Below, in pieces: positions 36,419 to 48,600 of a DNA stretch of 64,000 nt. The position numbers were made by a program, and so were the translations under genes. The notes under the pieces are model-generated. The model saw only the letters and a program-made list of their open reading frames with translations, searched no databases and was not told the DNA's origin. The stretch is from positions 9,066,001 to 9,130,000 of the forward strand of contig NC_134934.1 in assembly GCF_051020765.1 (NCBI RefSeq), read 5' to 3'. The DNA comes from Lasioglossum baleicum. Lineage: Eukaryota; Arthropoda; Insecta; Hymenoptera; Halictidae. Within the stretch, counting starts at the first letter, position 1, and every line of letters starts with the position of its first letter.

Positions 36419-38207
36419 TTAATTCTTTTTATTTGTACAATACATATATCGGCTCAAATCATAATTGTACATCTCGAAATCGACTTTGTATCTATCGTAC
36501 AGTTTAAAAATCATTTCTCGTGTTAAACTCCGCAAATATTTACATGTAATGGCGAAATTAGTATAGCCCCCTCGCGTTTTTTCCAATCTCGATAAATTTG
36601 TTTTTCGTTGGTCCAAACCTAATCTTGAGAATATGTAATTGATTTGTGTGTTCGTATAATCGTCCAACTTCAAAATGTAATTGTATCGTATGTTACAAAC
36701 GCTACAATGTGTATAATAGCTGTCCCAGTGAACATCGTCTTGTTCTGAACTTTGCAAAAGCCACCGCACAAATTCATTAAACGTTGGTACCAGTTTTAGT
36801 CTGAGCAAGACAAAAAAGGAACATGTTCAAACACAATGTTACAGCGGTGATAAGATTTTGTTACATAAAATAGTACCTTTTGTCGTGCGTAAATACTTTT
36901 TCCTGAAAATTACCGGTCGATATATTCGAATGAAAAAGCGCGGGTCTTGTAAGGTGAAAAATCTTTTTAGCATAAATCCAAGCTTGTGCTGTGTGCTTTG
37001 AATTGTCTTCTATGCGGTCTCTGAAATGTACAAATATTTTTTAATTTAATCGTAACGCTTCTCATTTCTCGATAATGCAAAGATGGGGTTCTTCAGTAGT
37101 CAAAAGCGCTAGATAAAAGATGAATCTAGGCCGCGGTCGCTCTCAAAAGTCCTATTTTTACGTTTACGAGGCGTAATTTGCATTATTTGGCAGCACTTAG
37201 TAATTTGTAGGGGTGGGCGGGTACCCAAAGTTGAATTCGGAGACCCGAACGTTATAAATTTTGTTCGACTTCGGGTACCGGCGCGTAGTAATTTGCATTA
37301 TTCTAATTTGTAGCACCCCTACAAATTACGTTGCCGAATAATACAAATTACGCCTCGTAAAAATAGGACTTTTTAAAGCGACTGCGACCTAGATTGATCT
37401 TTTATCCAGCGCTTTTGATTTTGATGAAAAACCCCACCTTTGCATTATCGAGAAATGAGTATTCCGGGAACGAGGCTACCCCTTAAAAAAGAAAATATAC
37501 CTGTACGACGACACAAGTCGATGAAAAGGGTGCCGCACAACTAAAAGTTTAAATGTCTTCGTATCCTTTATGAGGCGGTGTAGCTCCTCCAGAGTTTGCG
37601 GCGCTAGAATATCGACCTCTCTACAAGAAATTTGCACAATCAAGTAACAATTCCATTGAAACAATAAATTTATAATTACCTATAATAATCGTGTGTAACA
37701 TGACGATTTCTCATATCGGAAAACAGCTTTGTAAAACTCGTCGAAGCGGCTTTACGGATCCAACAATACATGGACTTTCGTTCAAAGTTATACAAAAAAT
37801 GTCTTCTTCTCAATGGAGTTCTTAAATTATATTTATCACATGTATTTGAAATTTGTTGCAGTAACGATACGCTTTCCTAACGAAACAATACGTTCACGGT
37901 CACTATATATATATATACGTTCACTGTACACTGCATTTCAATGATTTTATAATTGGTTTACCTGCAAGTTAATCGGGTTGCTAATACTTATTTCATCATG
38001 CCCTAAATGGCTTTTGTCAAAGCTGATCGGCTTTGTGATCGCTCGTTGTATAACAATATATTTCTCTTTCGATTGATGAACAGAAACGGGTGAATCGGAT
38101 CGTACCGTAAAATAAATACGGTGTTTGATCCTTAATAAAAGGAAGCAAACGATAATATATAAAATAACGCACAACGTGCATTTTACAAACTGTATTCTGT
38201 ACGACAT
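36419..38207 (-). CDS. Carbohydrate sulfotransferase, CHST11/HNK-1 family
   Basis: Five exons on the minus strand: 38207-37962, 37876-37680, 37620-37501, 37020-36877, 36800-36419, giving 362 residues (human CHST11 is 352). A type II Golgi membrane protein is predicted: a hydrophobic anchor at about residues 9-25 follows a short N-terminal tail. The family moves sulfate from PAPS to sugar hydroxyls of glycans such as chondroitin or dermatan. The 5'-phosphosulfate loop is MYCWIRKAASTS. The 3'-phosphate site is LLVVRHPFHRLVSSYR. The C-terminal block PTFNEFVRWLL followed by DVHWDSYYTHCSVC and FEMYNYD is also typical. Which acceptor it uses cannot be told by eye, so no symbol is given. Intron 3 is over 90 percent one MITE. 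Confidence 0.9.
37044..37482. mobile_element. TTAA-type MITE (GGGGGTAGAC family) with nested insertion, CHST intron 3
   Basis: The right end TACCCC abuts TTAA at 37483-37486, 14 bases from the exon 3 splice donor on the minus strand. The left end is worn. Inner stems with GAGGCGTAATTTGCATTATT match the other copies. A GGGTACC-bearing segment at about 37205-37300 looks like a second insertion inside it. Confidence 0.7.
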
Positions 38208-39438
38208 AATTAAAACTGAACGTGTGCATTCTAATAAACGGATGAGATACGAGATTGAAACTTCCGTCCGTGAATTGTCTGCGGGGGTTGTGTGAAAGAT
38301 AAGTTTTATCTTGAAGTTCTTATTTCTTTCTTCTTCATTTTTTAAGAAGTAGGCAAAAGTTGTTTTTTTAAAATGTAATCAGGCTAATTAGGAAGGATGT
38401 GTAAAAAATAAAACGAAACGAATGTATGCATCTTGCACTTTACTGCGAAATAACGTCGGAAAACATGTAAATCAATGATTTCGGTACATAATCACGACGT
38501 TAGGCTGCTTCTGTAAATAAGCAATAGTAATGATTCAATAATTACATGTATGTTGTAAACGATTTGTATTATTAATCATGACAAAAATATTCTCTTTTCG
38601 AAGTAGACGCCTTCTTACAAAATGTTCGATTATAAAATTCTCATTTATATTAACCGAAAAAATAATTTATGGTAACGACACGTTACATGAATTGCTGCGA
38701 AAGTGAATTCCCCTATCCACGGCAGTGATCTACGTATGTTAAAACGGTACATCATGCTTATCAAATTTGAGTATCAATAGAAAAATCAGTACTATCAATA
38801 CTCACACTGATTCACAACTGATTCACTATTTTCGTTTTTTACTTTTGTATAAAAAGTACGTGTCTCAGATACGACTACGAGAATTACAAAAATATATATA
38901 AATAATAGCTAAATTGTATAAGAAACTTAACAGTAAACTACAACATACCGCAGCAGACAGTACCTACGATTATTGCTAAATGCAAAACAATCAAATTGGA
39001 TCAATTGTGAATCATTGTTCAATTCTATACACAATTTTTTTTTATCTCTCCACTTAGTTGTTACTTACTTGTACTACTATACGTAATATTATGTGAAAGA
39101 GAAACTAAGTATACAATATTTATTCATTATTATACAATTCAAGCATTTAGATATGCCTTTCGATCAATCCATTCGTCATTGAAACACAATAGTGTTTGCA
39201 TTTATGTTAAAAATTACATGGTGTTTGTGTGTGTATATATATTTATATATATATATATATAAAATCACAAAACACATTCTTTTTGAATTACTACTACATT
39301 GATTAAAGTTCCCATTCGATGAAATTCCTTTCATTACATGATCGTAAGTATTGTGATTCTTTTGAAAGCCCTTATAAGGTGTGCATGAATTGAGAAATGA
39401 ATTATGTAAATGGATGAAGAGAGAATGTAAATAATTTT
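38208..39438. other. Region between sulfotransferase and YTHDC1
   Basis: No gene is seen. It should hold the sulfotransferase promoter and the YTHDC1 3' untranslated region. AT-rich, with a TA-dinucleotide run at about 39234-39262. Confidence 0.5.
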
Positions 39439-41166
39439 TTATCTACGATCCCTGTATCTATGATGGTGATCCCGGGAGGATCGATGATCACTGTGCCGAC
39501 TATGCCGACTCGCTGTTCTCCATAAAAATTCATCTACACTTCTCTCGTAGCTGCGTTTTTCAAGTGCGGATGCAGCCGCGCTATAATCAGGTGGCAATGG
39601 CAGGCCATCGTAATACCTGGGTGGCGGTGGCGGTGGAGGTAAAGAGTCATAAGGATGAGGTGCAGCGTAAGGAGGTAATGGAGGTAATTGGTGTTGCATG
39701 GTACGCATGTAATCCGCGACATATGCTTCTGCCGCCGCAGCTACACCTAATCCAGGACTACCGTATCCCCTGTAACGTTGACAACCGTTAAACTTTGAGC
39801 GTAAAGCTGCCGTTGACAATGCAGCTTTAAATCGAGTACTGTACTTTGAGTAAGGAGAATCGCCTCGAGTAAACCAGGAAGCATATCGATGATGATGATG
39901 ATCCCTAGATCCTCTATGATCGTTACCAGCTAAATGAGATCCTCTGGCTAGAGAAGCCAAACGAGATCGTGAAGTTAAGAAAAGCCTACGTCCCCTACCA
40001 CCTCTCGACCGTAAAAATCTAGAACTGTTATTAACAGGTCTGTTGTCTCTGTACGAACGAGACGATTTTGTAACATGCTTCGCTGCTTCCTTCGATTTTC
40101 TCAAGATCGGAGTCATTTCGATGCCTAAAACATACATTGTCGTAAACAATTGTACTCGAGAAAATCAGGGAGTTTTTCAATTACCTTCGTCCTCTGGAAA
40201 CAACCTGCACAATTCCTCCGCAACTCTTGGCTCTATCTCTTGTCCGTCTCGCCCAATTTTTACCTGCTTACCATCATTCCATGGGTTATACAAGTGTAAC
40301 GTTGCTGTAAATGGTAATTCCTTCCTACATATCCAATCAACTTTAAATACACCCCCTAAAGCTTTCGCCGATAATCCGGGAGGTAACACCTAGAATTTAT
40401 ATTTTATCCGATATGTAACGTTACGTAACAGTTTCGAAAGTTGTCTATAGTTAATTCTACGCGTATACAAACCCAAGAAATGGGTGCTCCGTCTCTTCTA
40501 GACTCTGTACTAAGCCGTGCGAAGCCTGCAAACTTCCCTGATTCTTTCACAGAAAATACTAAAAGTACATTTCTGGACTCCCTGTAAGCTTGATTCAAAT
40601 TGGCTTCGTTTTGCGGTAACGTACTCCATACTCCTTTCGCCTTGGACAACGTAACATTCTCGGCATTGTTCGATTTGATGATGAAAAATCTAACAAAAAG
40701 AACTTTAAGACATGTTCTTGGCATTTACGTTATAGCGTACTTATCTAAACGTTCGCAAGTAGAGAAACCAACGAGTTTACATAAGATTAATGAAAACATA
40801 ATATGTAATAAAAGCAGCAAACCTTGCATCCCTAAACAAGTAATTTAATTTTGTGGCATAATCGTAGCTCTTGACAATTCCTTTACTCTCCTTAGACCTC
40901 GCACGCTTTGTTTCGGGGCTGGAGGATTTCGAATCCCTTGACCTAGCACGTTTTCCCCTGTTTTTTCTATTGCGTTTATTGTCTCCACGCGAGGATTTAG
41001 TCGAAACTGAGCTTATACTAGGCTGACTAGAATCTGAATTCGAACTGCTAGACGAAACTTCACTACGTGTGTCGTACGTTTCGTCGGCAGCGATTTTTAA
41101 TTCGTCTACTATGTCATTCTCTCCGCAACTTAGATTTAAGTTGTCTCCGTCGGTATTATTGTCCAT
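39439..41166 (-). CDS. YTHDC1: YTH domain-containing protein 1 (nuclear m6A reader)
   Basis: Four exons on the minus strand: 41166-40823, 40689-40473, 40389-40185, 40124-39439, giving 483 residues. The protein (YT521-B in Drosophila) binds N6-methyladenosine in nuclear RNA and guides splicing; in flies it acts in Sxl splicing and behaviour. The YTH domain spans about 112-258, from ATKLNYLFRDARFFIIKS to EELCRLFPEDE. Two aromatic-cage tryptophans are present: Trp136 in KGVWSTLP and Trp187 in PISWVLPPG. The N-terminus is acidic, then Ser-rich and Arg/Lys-rich. The C-terminal half is rich in Arg, Ser, His and Pro and ends in an RSSRDHHHRYRDRR tail, as expected for a splicing-speckle protein. The start ATG is the first in frame with the acidic block; upstream stops bound it. 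The C-terminal poly-Pro segment YDSLPPPPPPPRYYDG is notable. Confidence 0.95.
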
Positions 41167-41194
41167 AGTTTCACTGTTTATTTGATCACTTTCA

Positions 41195-41404
41195 CTAATG
41201 CTCGTAAATATATCTCTTCACTTGTCCCGTCATCCAGGCTTTGTACTGCTGGATGTTTCGGGCTCTCTTGCGTGAAGCCAATGCAGTTCTGGCGCCTTTA
41301 AACCTTTTCTGAAACGCAAATATAAAAAAGGGCTTACTAGATGGATATCCAGCAGGCTGTGATACTTGTCCGAGAACAATATCATATTCGAACGAATCTG
41401 GCAT
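41195..41404 (-). other. Possible short open reading frame in the YTHDC1 leader
   Basis: On the minus strand, ATG at 41404 opens MPDSFEYDIVLGQ (to 41366). A 57-nt GT-AG intron (41365-41309) would join it in frame to KRFKGARTALASRKRARNIQ and 18 further residues (41308-41195). The stop is 28 bases before the YTHDC1 start. It may be an upstream ORF or a small basic protein in a dicistronic transcript. I do not recognise it, and the intron is only predicted. Confidence 0.3.
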
Positions 41405-44400
41405 GTCATACGGCAATTATACGGTAGAAAGCAATGTGGCAACATTTTTTAGCATACAAGGAGGAAAGTTTCTGAAGATCGCACACGAAATCCGATTTAA
41501 TGTCACTGTGGTAAAAGATTTAAAAAGTCCATTCGCCAAAAACTTTGACTTTAAGATTGTCCTTATGCCGTTTGATTAAAATGTTTTACGAGTTTTATAA
41601 AATATATATATATATATATCTACAATGTCTGCAAGTACACCTTGCGTTTGGTAGATATGAATTGTATTGCCTAGGGTCGCAAAAGAGTTTTTTTGTTTCA
41701 ATGGAAACAACTTTTAACAAAGAAAAACAACTTTGCTTCTCTCTCTCTTTCTCTCTGTCTCTTTCCCTTTTTTTTGTTAAATTCACGAATATAAATGTCC
41801 GTTTTATATAAGCAGAAAACTAAATGATATGTTTTGAACTGCAGAAGATTTTCCCTCTGTTCGTAATGAAACGGAGTACACAATTCTCGTTGCTCTATGA
41901 AACACAATGAGTGCCGCTTTTTTTTCGAACGTTATACGTGAATGTTTCTGGTAAAGTTTATTTAGTAAACAGACAGTTTACAAGATTAAACAATCTTGGC
42001 TAAAATGTGTTTTTTTTTTTATATATTTGTAGCCTATTTTTAACGTATGGAGGCGAGGAGTCTCGTCGATGGTTTTGTTTTTCTGTGTACGTCAGACAAA
42101 ACAACACATTGTGCTCGTTTGATGCTGTATATTTATTATGCAGTCTTTGGAAACGCGGAGGCTATGCCTAGGAGAAGTCCGTTGCGAATAGTAAATTGGT
42201 TACTAGCACAATCGGCACCACAAAACATACGTAACTCGAGACCATCGTTCTCGCCAGTTTTGATTTTATCGAAAATAGTTCATGGTTTTACAAACATAAG
42301 TCCTTGGACGTTAGAAACCCTTTTAGGCAGCTCGTACACACTTACGTGCACACTCGTTCTTCACTTTAACACACTTCGCACCTCACGCAAGAATGCTCAA
42401 TGATATTATCGTATGCGTTCAACAACTATATCTACGACTTCTTCCGCACGAAATACATTGGAGATTTGCACAAGGGATTTCCGCGTCTCTTCATTAAACC
42501 ACAGTAAACGATCCTTTCTTCACAGAACCGTAAACCACAGCGTCCATTGTGTGACGTGTACACCAGGATCGATAGAAAAGATGATACCCCATGATACACA
42601 GTCATCTTACAGAGGCGAAACTCTCACGTTTTTCGATAGTTCAGTGTTCAGCATTCAGTCTAGTCTATACAGGGTGTCCCAAAATTCGTGAACTTCCCGA
42701 AAGGTGGTGGTTCCTGAGACCTGCTGAGACCATTTCAAGCGACATTTTCCTTTGCAAAAATGTTATCCGCGGCTTTGTTTAGGAGTTATTAACGAATAAC
42801 ACGGACCAATCAGAGCGCAACCTAGACGCGAGTTGCCACAGTCGGCCCGGTGCGCCAACTGTCTATTGGCTGTTTACTGTTTTTCGTTAATAACTCCTAA
42901 ACAAATAAGCCGCGGATAACGTTTTTGCAAAGGAAAATATCGCTTCAAATTGAAATGGTCTCAGGAACCTCCCATTTCCGGGAAGTTCATTAATTTTGGG
43001 ACACCCTGTATAGCTAAAGTATATTCTAATCTAACTCATTGACGAATCTTTGACCAATAGCGATCCACTATCGTCGCACGCAGTGTCGCTATTGGACGGG
43101 AGTTCTGCGATTATATTTATTATGTAGGATTTATACGTGAATCTATTTTTATAATATATCGTTTTATTTGAAAAATTTCTTATATTCATTTATTTTTACT
43201 TTTTCTATCTTCGTTTTATTAGTATAATTGTTTATCTCGAGCTTATCAAAAGATCGGCATAGGTGTTTGAATTATCCTCTCTGGAATCTTATCCAACGTG
43301 AAGACGAGATTTCTTTCTCTTGAAAATATTTCGAAACGAAAATCCCTAGAGGCGTGCAAGGGTCGCCATCTTTAAAAAGGAACGACGACCATCTTGGACC
43401 ATTTTTCACGGGTTGTTGACACGGGCAGATCACAGCCGGTTGTGAAAGTGTTTCGCGATGTAAAATCGTATCGCGATTAACTTGGAAATAAGTAGTGGTT
43501 GTTTAGAAAACTAGAATTAAAAGCGATACCGGTTCACGCGTTCGAGATTACTGTGCGGAATACTATTCTAGAACGAAAGTGTGAAAAAATTCGCGGTAAC
43601 GAGCGTCTGTCACGAATATAAGCGATCTTGACAGAGACAAGTGCGAAAGTCTTATTATATTCGTGTAATTTTTCCTAAGGAGAGGAGTTTTTCGGTTGTG
43701 CTCTTTACGTGCGTGAAGAAAATTGAGCTGTCGCGTTCGACGAACACGCGAAACCTTCGAAAATACATCGTTGCAAAACGGAAAATGGTTTCGTGCACAT
43801 GGTGACACCTCTGGTTAGTTTGCGAATCCTATAAACAATTTGACATATTTCGTTTAAAAACAATTTCGCACGATCGTCTGCATTGTTATCGTTGCGGATC
43901 GAACGTCGATTATGAAAGTAAATGTCGAACGAGAGATCCTTCGATGCTAAAAGTATTATCCGAAATTTTCTTCGAAAACCCGCTGGTCAGCACCTTTATA
44001 ATGGCGAAACGCTACGTACGTTTACTTGAATTTTTGTAAACATTATGAATCATTGATATTAAACGTAGGGTCTCATTATTATGCAATTTCAATTTTCTAT
44101 TCTCTTTACATGCATGCTGTTCAATAGTAATTCACTGACACGTTTTGCTCGAACGAATAACGCCTCTAACGAGTTTTATCTGCTACTGTTTATCGTTCGG
44201 ACACAAGATAGACGTATTGTCAAAGTAAATATCGTAAAACGAACTTAACACGACACTATGGGGACTTTTCTTTTCCGAAACGGAAATACGTGATTTTTAT
44301 CGGACCGCACACGGAACAGAAGTAAACTTTAAACATTTATACATTGATTAACAAGAAAATCATCGAATTATTATTTACACCCGGTATTCGTACATTTTAA

Positions 44401-45605
44401 ATCGGAAACGATTAACAAAATGAGAGAGAGAAATACTCGAAATCTAATGAAATTATTTAAGATATCGAAAAGTATCGCTATATGTATTATCTTATCATCA
44501 AATTGTTGCCTTATGAATGTGTCATGCGGATAATACATGTTCCTCAAAAGATACGACTGTGTCAGCATGTTATTATACTTTTAAAGAAACATATTTATGG
44601 AAGGTGTGCATGGCTACTCTATACACCCTACACATCCCCTTTAATACTAACTATAAAGCTTGTATGTATTACATTGTTAATTATAAAATTGTAACATTTT
44701 TAATCCGGGATATTCAAACATAATTAATCTGATAAAACAAAAAAAATTTAATTATTTCGAACAATTATATACGAACTTCGAAAATGAGATTAGAAAATGA
44801 AGAATTTTTTCGAAGTATATTTTTTACGAAATATATCGTTTTATCCGGTTTATGGAAAATTTCGCGGAATTTTTGGTGACACATTGAAACGTGAAACTGT
44901 CGTGAAAAAGACAGCAAGTGAAAGTTAGCTGCATTAGCTTGATTATTTATTTTAAGGTACAGGTTTACTTTAGTCTATTATTACAAAGGTGTACATATTA
45001 TATACAAGGCACATAATACGAGCTCATAACATGTGTATGCTTCCACTTTTCATACTTCAACTACAGAGAAAGGATTCAAGTATTGATTGCAGGAGCATGG
45101 TGTGCTATGGCAATGGGAGGAGGGTGAAGCCCAGACAAGACCCCACCTCTGTATACTATGCCCTCCATTTAAGTCTAACTTAAATCATTTCAGACAATCA
45201 GAGACAGATATACCTAATGTAATCTCTTAATAAAATGCTTCACTAATGCTATTAAAGAATATGCTTACTATTTCAAAGAAGTATCACAAGTGCCTATCAG
45301 ATCAATGACCTGCATACATGTTCAATGATACATGCACAATACATTCTCAGGATCATTCAGCAACATTACAATATCATTTCTAGCAATTCTATTTTATTTT
45401 CTTTCTTTTACAGATCATCAAGAAAAAAACAATGTTTCACATAAAAAACACATGAATGACAATGGGCTGAAGCATATCGGGCTTTAAAATTCGCATTACT
45501 TTTATATAAGCGAGGTCCAGGTACTAATATATCTTTTAAAGTTATTTTATTCCATAAGATTGAATTTCATTGGTTATATCTTTCTTTTGTAACAGAAGAA
45601 AAGCC
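41405..45605. other. Divergent YTHDC1/Spn upstream region
   Basis: No supported coding gene. It contains simple repeats (AT run near 41608, CT tract near 41735-41765), a TIR element (42670-43008) and, just after it, a short hairpin whose arms are CCAATAGCGA and TCGCTATTGG (about 43055-43096). The richer stretch 43330-43900 may hold the Spn transcription start or first untranslated exon. An acceptor CAG at 45593-45595 sits ten bases before the Spn start codon, so the leader is spliced. Confidence 0.45.
42670..43008. mobile_element. TA-flanked MITE, CAGGGTGTCCC family
   Basis: Ends CAGGGTGTCCCAAAATTCGT and its complement, flanked by TA at 42668-42669 and 43009-43010. The two arms of about 165 bp are mutual inverted copies that include GGAGTTATTAACGAA and GCCGCGGATAAC. 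No coding capacity. Confidence 0.8.
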
Positions 45606-48600
45606 ATGGCAACAGTGGAGGAAAAGAAACGAGTTGGCGGTTCAAAAGTGTCAGCCATCGCGAACATCTTCCAGTCGAAACCGCAACTGGACAATTTAAG
45701 CCATAGATCCAATAATATTTTGACCGATGGTTTCAAGGAACCGGCTGTGCCTCTGAAAGAATCTCCCACTCAAGTCACAGTTGTTAGAACCGAAAGTCAT
45801 GTTGCCCGTTTCAACAATGCGAGAGCACTTTTCGAGAAGCTCGGGGAAGAAAACAAACCGAACAAACAGTAAGTATAGACCGTCCGAAACGAACGATAAA
45901 CGCAGTTAAGATAATGTATCGGGCGTAGCTCATCTATCTTATAAATTCTGTGCAGGGTCGACAGAATCGCGAAGCCCAGCAACCTACACGGTTTAAGATC
46001 ACGTTCTAGTTCAGCAAATTCTGGATCAGGTTGTACATCCCCGGCAAGATCGCCTCGTCCTCGATCCCCATCGCCTCCAGGAACCAGGGATCATTTGAGC
46101 AACTGGAGCGCGAGCGTTCCAGCCTTGAACGCCGAAAGACATTTCGAAAATGGCCACAACCACGGATTCGATCATGTGCCGGACAAACACAAATCGCGGT
46201 CAGGATTTGGTAAATTCGATAAAAATTACGGGAAGGAGAATCGCCTGGACGAACGTCCGGAGAAGCCAGAGAAACCTGAAAGGCGGTTGAACTCGAAAGA
46301 ATTGATCGAGAAGCAGAAAAATTGGACCAGTCATTTTTCGAAAACCAGACCGAGCAGATACAACTCGGATCCGAATAGATCGGTGGTTCAGAGCTCTCTG
46401 AACCAGAGTACGAACAAGGTGAACGTCGATGCTGTTTCCGCGGGACACGCACAAAACTCCGCGAACCTTGATAACGAAGTGAAAAGACCCACGGATATTT
46501 CAACTAATCCAGCGACGAGATCCGCGAGCTTTTGTTCCGTTAGATCGGCAGCCATATCTCCGCCACCGCCGCTACCACCGACGAGAAATTCCTCGAACGT
46601 GAAGAAAGAAAGGCCGGCCAGCATCGCGGCCGTCTCTCCTTCGGATATTCCTAGTAGTCCCGAGTACGCTACTATAAATAAATATTTTGATACTTCGCCC
46701 ACCATACCAGAGTACGCGGTTGTACAAAAGAATACGAACGTACAAAACAAGCATTTCCAAAGAAACCAAGAACAACGGGAAATTTTGAAGAACACCGTCA
46801 CCACCCCGACAGAGAAAACGCAAGACTCGTTTATACCCGAGTACGCGGTTGTACAGAAGAACACTGTAGCCAAAGCACATTCGCGGAACGCAGACATATC
46901 AAAAAATACTTCTGCTCAACATCCGAAGGGGTTTAGCAACTCGGAGACTAATCTCAGCTCGAAAAATCCGCACGCAAGCTCAAGTATTGATATTTACACG
47001 CAGTCGAAATCGCACGTTTCACCATACGATAGGAACTCTGATATATCTAGTCCAACGCGGAGCATGTCAATAGAGAATATGACTAGCATCTCGTATGAGA
47101 ACAGGGGAAGGAAAGATGGCGATTTACTCGACGCTCCGGAGTATTTAAATTATCCTACAAACTCGATTCGTTCGCCGCCGAAGACTTCCGAATGGAGGAA
47201 CGAGTGGTTAGCTAAGAACGACGAGATCTTGAAGAAAGCGGCTGACCTGAAGAATTCGAGAGAGATGCTAGACACGGACGGCAAGAACGAAGTTGTCAGA
47301 CCTGATCCAAGACCGGACTGGGCCAGATCCTGCATCAATACGGTCAGAAAAAAAGATAATTCGACGGATGAAAGGAAAATCGAATCTTCGAAATCTCCGG
47401 ATCCGGAATTAAGACCACCATCTGGAGGTACGGATAGCGCTTCTTCTAGTATGAGCTCCCCTAGCTCCCCTTCCAAGGATAGTAAAGAAGAGAAGGCAGA
47501 TAAGGAAATGTCTGAAAAAATTCAAGCGGGTATAGTATATAAGAATCTTACTCAGTAACATGACTTAAGTCCACATCTTAAACAAACGTACGTAATACAT
47601 TCTATACACGTTTGAATACTCAGTAATTATACCAACAAAATATGAAACAAATATAAATGGGTCATTTCATGCCAAATCGATCACTTTTTGCAGACACCAT
47701 CGTCGATTTTGTTCTAAATGAAATATGTTGTAGTCCATGTGAAATTACGGGGGGTTTAAGTCATCATTTTGCCGGTTTCGAATTTTTTTACAAATGGCAG
47801 GCCTTCAAAGTTTTCAATTTTTACCATTTTGGTGAGAACGGGCCTTGCTTACGAATTTTTATCTTGGGAACTGTTTGTCCGATTGAGCTACATTTTTTTT
47901 TGTTTTATTCGGAATAGATTGGGCTATTACAAAATAATTTTTTCAACCCCAACAATCAAGTTTATAATGTCGAAAAATTTAAACAAATTCTTTTTTTACG
48001 TTTTTTTCGATGAGGGGCCAGAGTGATTTAAATTTTGAAAAAAATATGGTTATATTCCTTGAAGTTTCCCCTTTAAAATGTTGTACCTGGAGAACACTAT
48101 TAAAGGGCTCATTTTAAAGGGGAAACTTCAAGGAATATAACCATATTTTTTTCAAAATTTAAATCACTCTGGCCCCTCATCGAAAGAAACGTCAAAATAG
48201 AATTTGTTTAAATTTTTCGACATTATGAAGTTGATTTTCGAGGTTGAAAAAATTATTTTGTAATAGCCCAATCCTTTCCGAATAAAACAAAAGAAAAATG
48301 TAGCTCAATCGGACAAACAGTTCCTGAGATAAAAATTCGTAAGTGAGGCCCGTTTTCGCCAAAATGGGCAAAAATTGAAAACTTTGAAGGCCTGCCATTT
48401 CTAAAAAAATTAGAAACCGGCAAAATTATGACTTAAACCCTTCCTAATTTTACATGGACTACAACATATTTCATTTAGAACAAAATCGACAGGGTGAACC
48501 ACGAACTGTGATCAGTAGAGATTACTCTGTTATCAGCAGATCGAAAATGTTTTTTTATCAAGAGAGCTTCCACGTGATTGTATCAAATTTTTCGTCAACT

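Noticed and set aside
39234..39262. TA-dinucleotide run
   Set aside because: Ordinary microsatellite, mentioned only as content of the gap.
41309..41337. 29-nt GT-AG intron in the YTHDC1 leader
   Set aside because: Too short for an insect spliceosomal intron; the 57-nt alternative starting at 41365 is more reasonable.
42047..42403. Plus-strand frame of 118 codons upstream of Spn
   Set aside because: No domain, no family resemblance, and composition like the surrounding noncoding DNA.
45075..45180. GC-richer patch resembling a structured RNA gene
   Set aside because: No cloverleaf, no A and B boxes, no stable arms were found.
45570..45605. Upstream in-frame ATG before Spn
   Set aside because: It lies in the intron before the acceptor ending at 45595; the ATG at 45606 matches the neurabin N-terminus.
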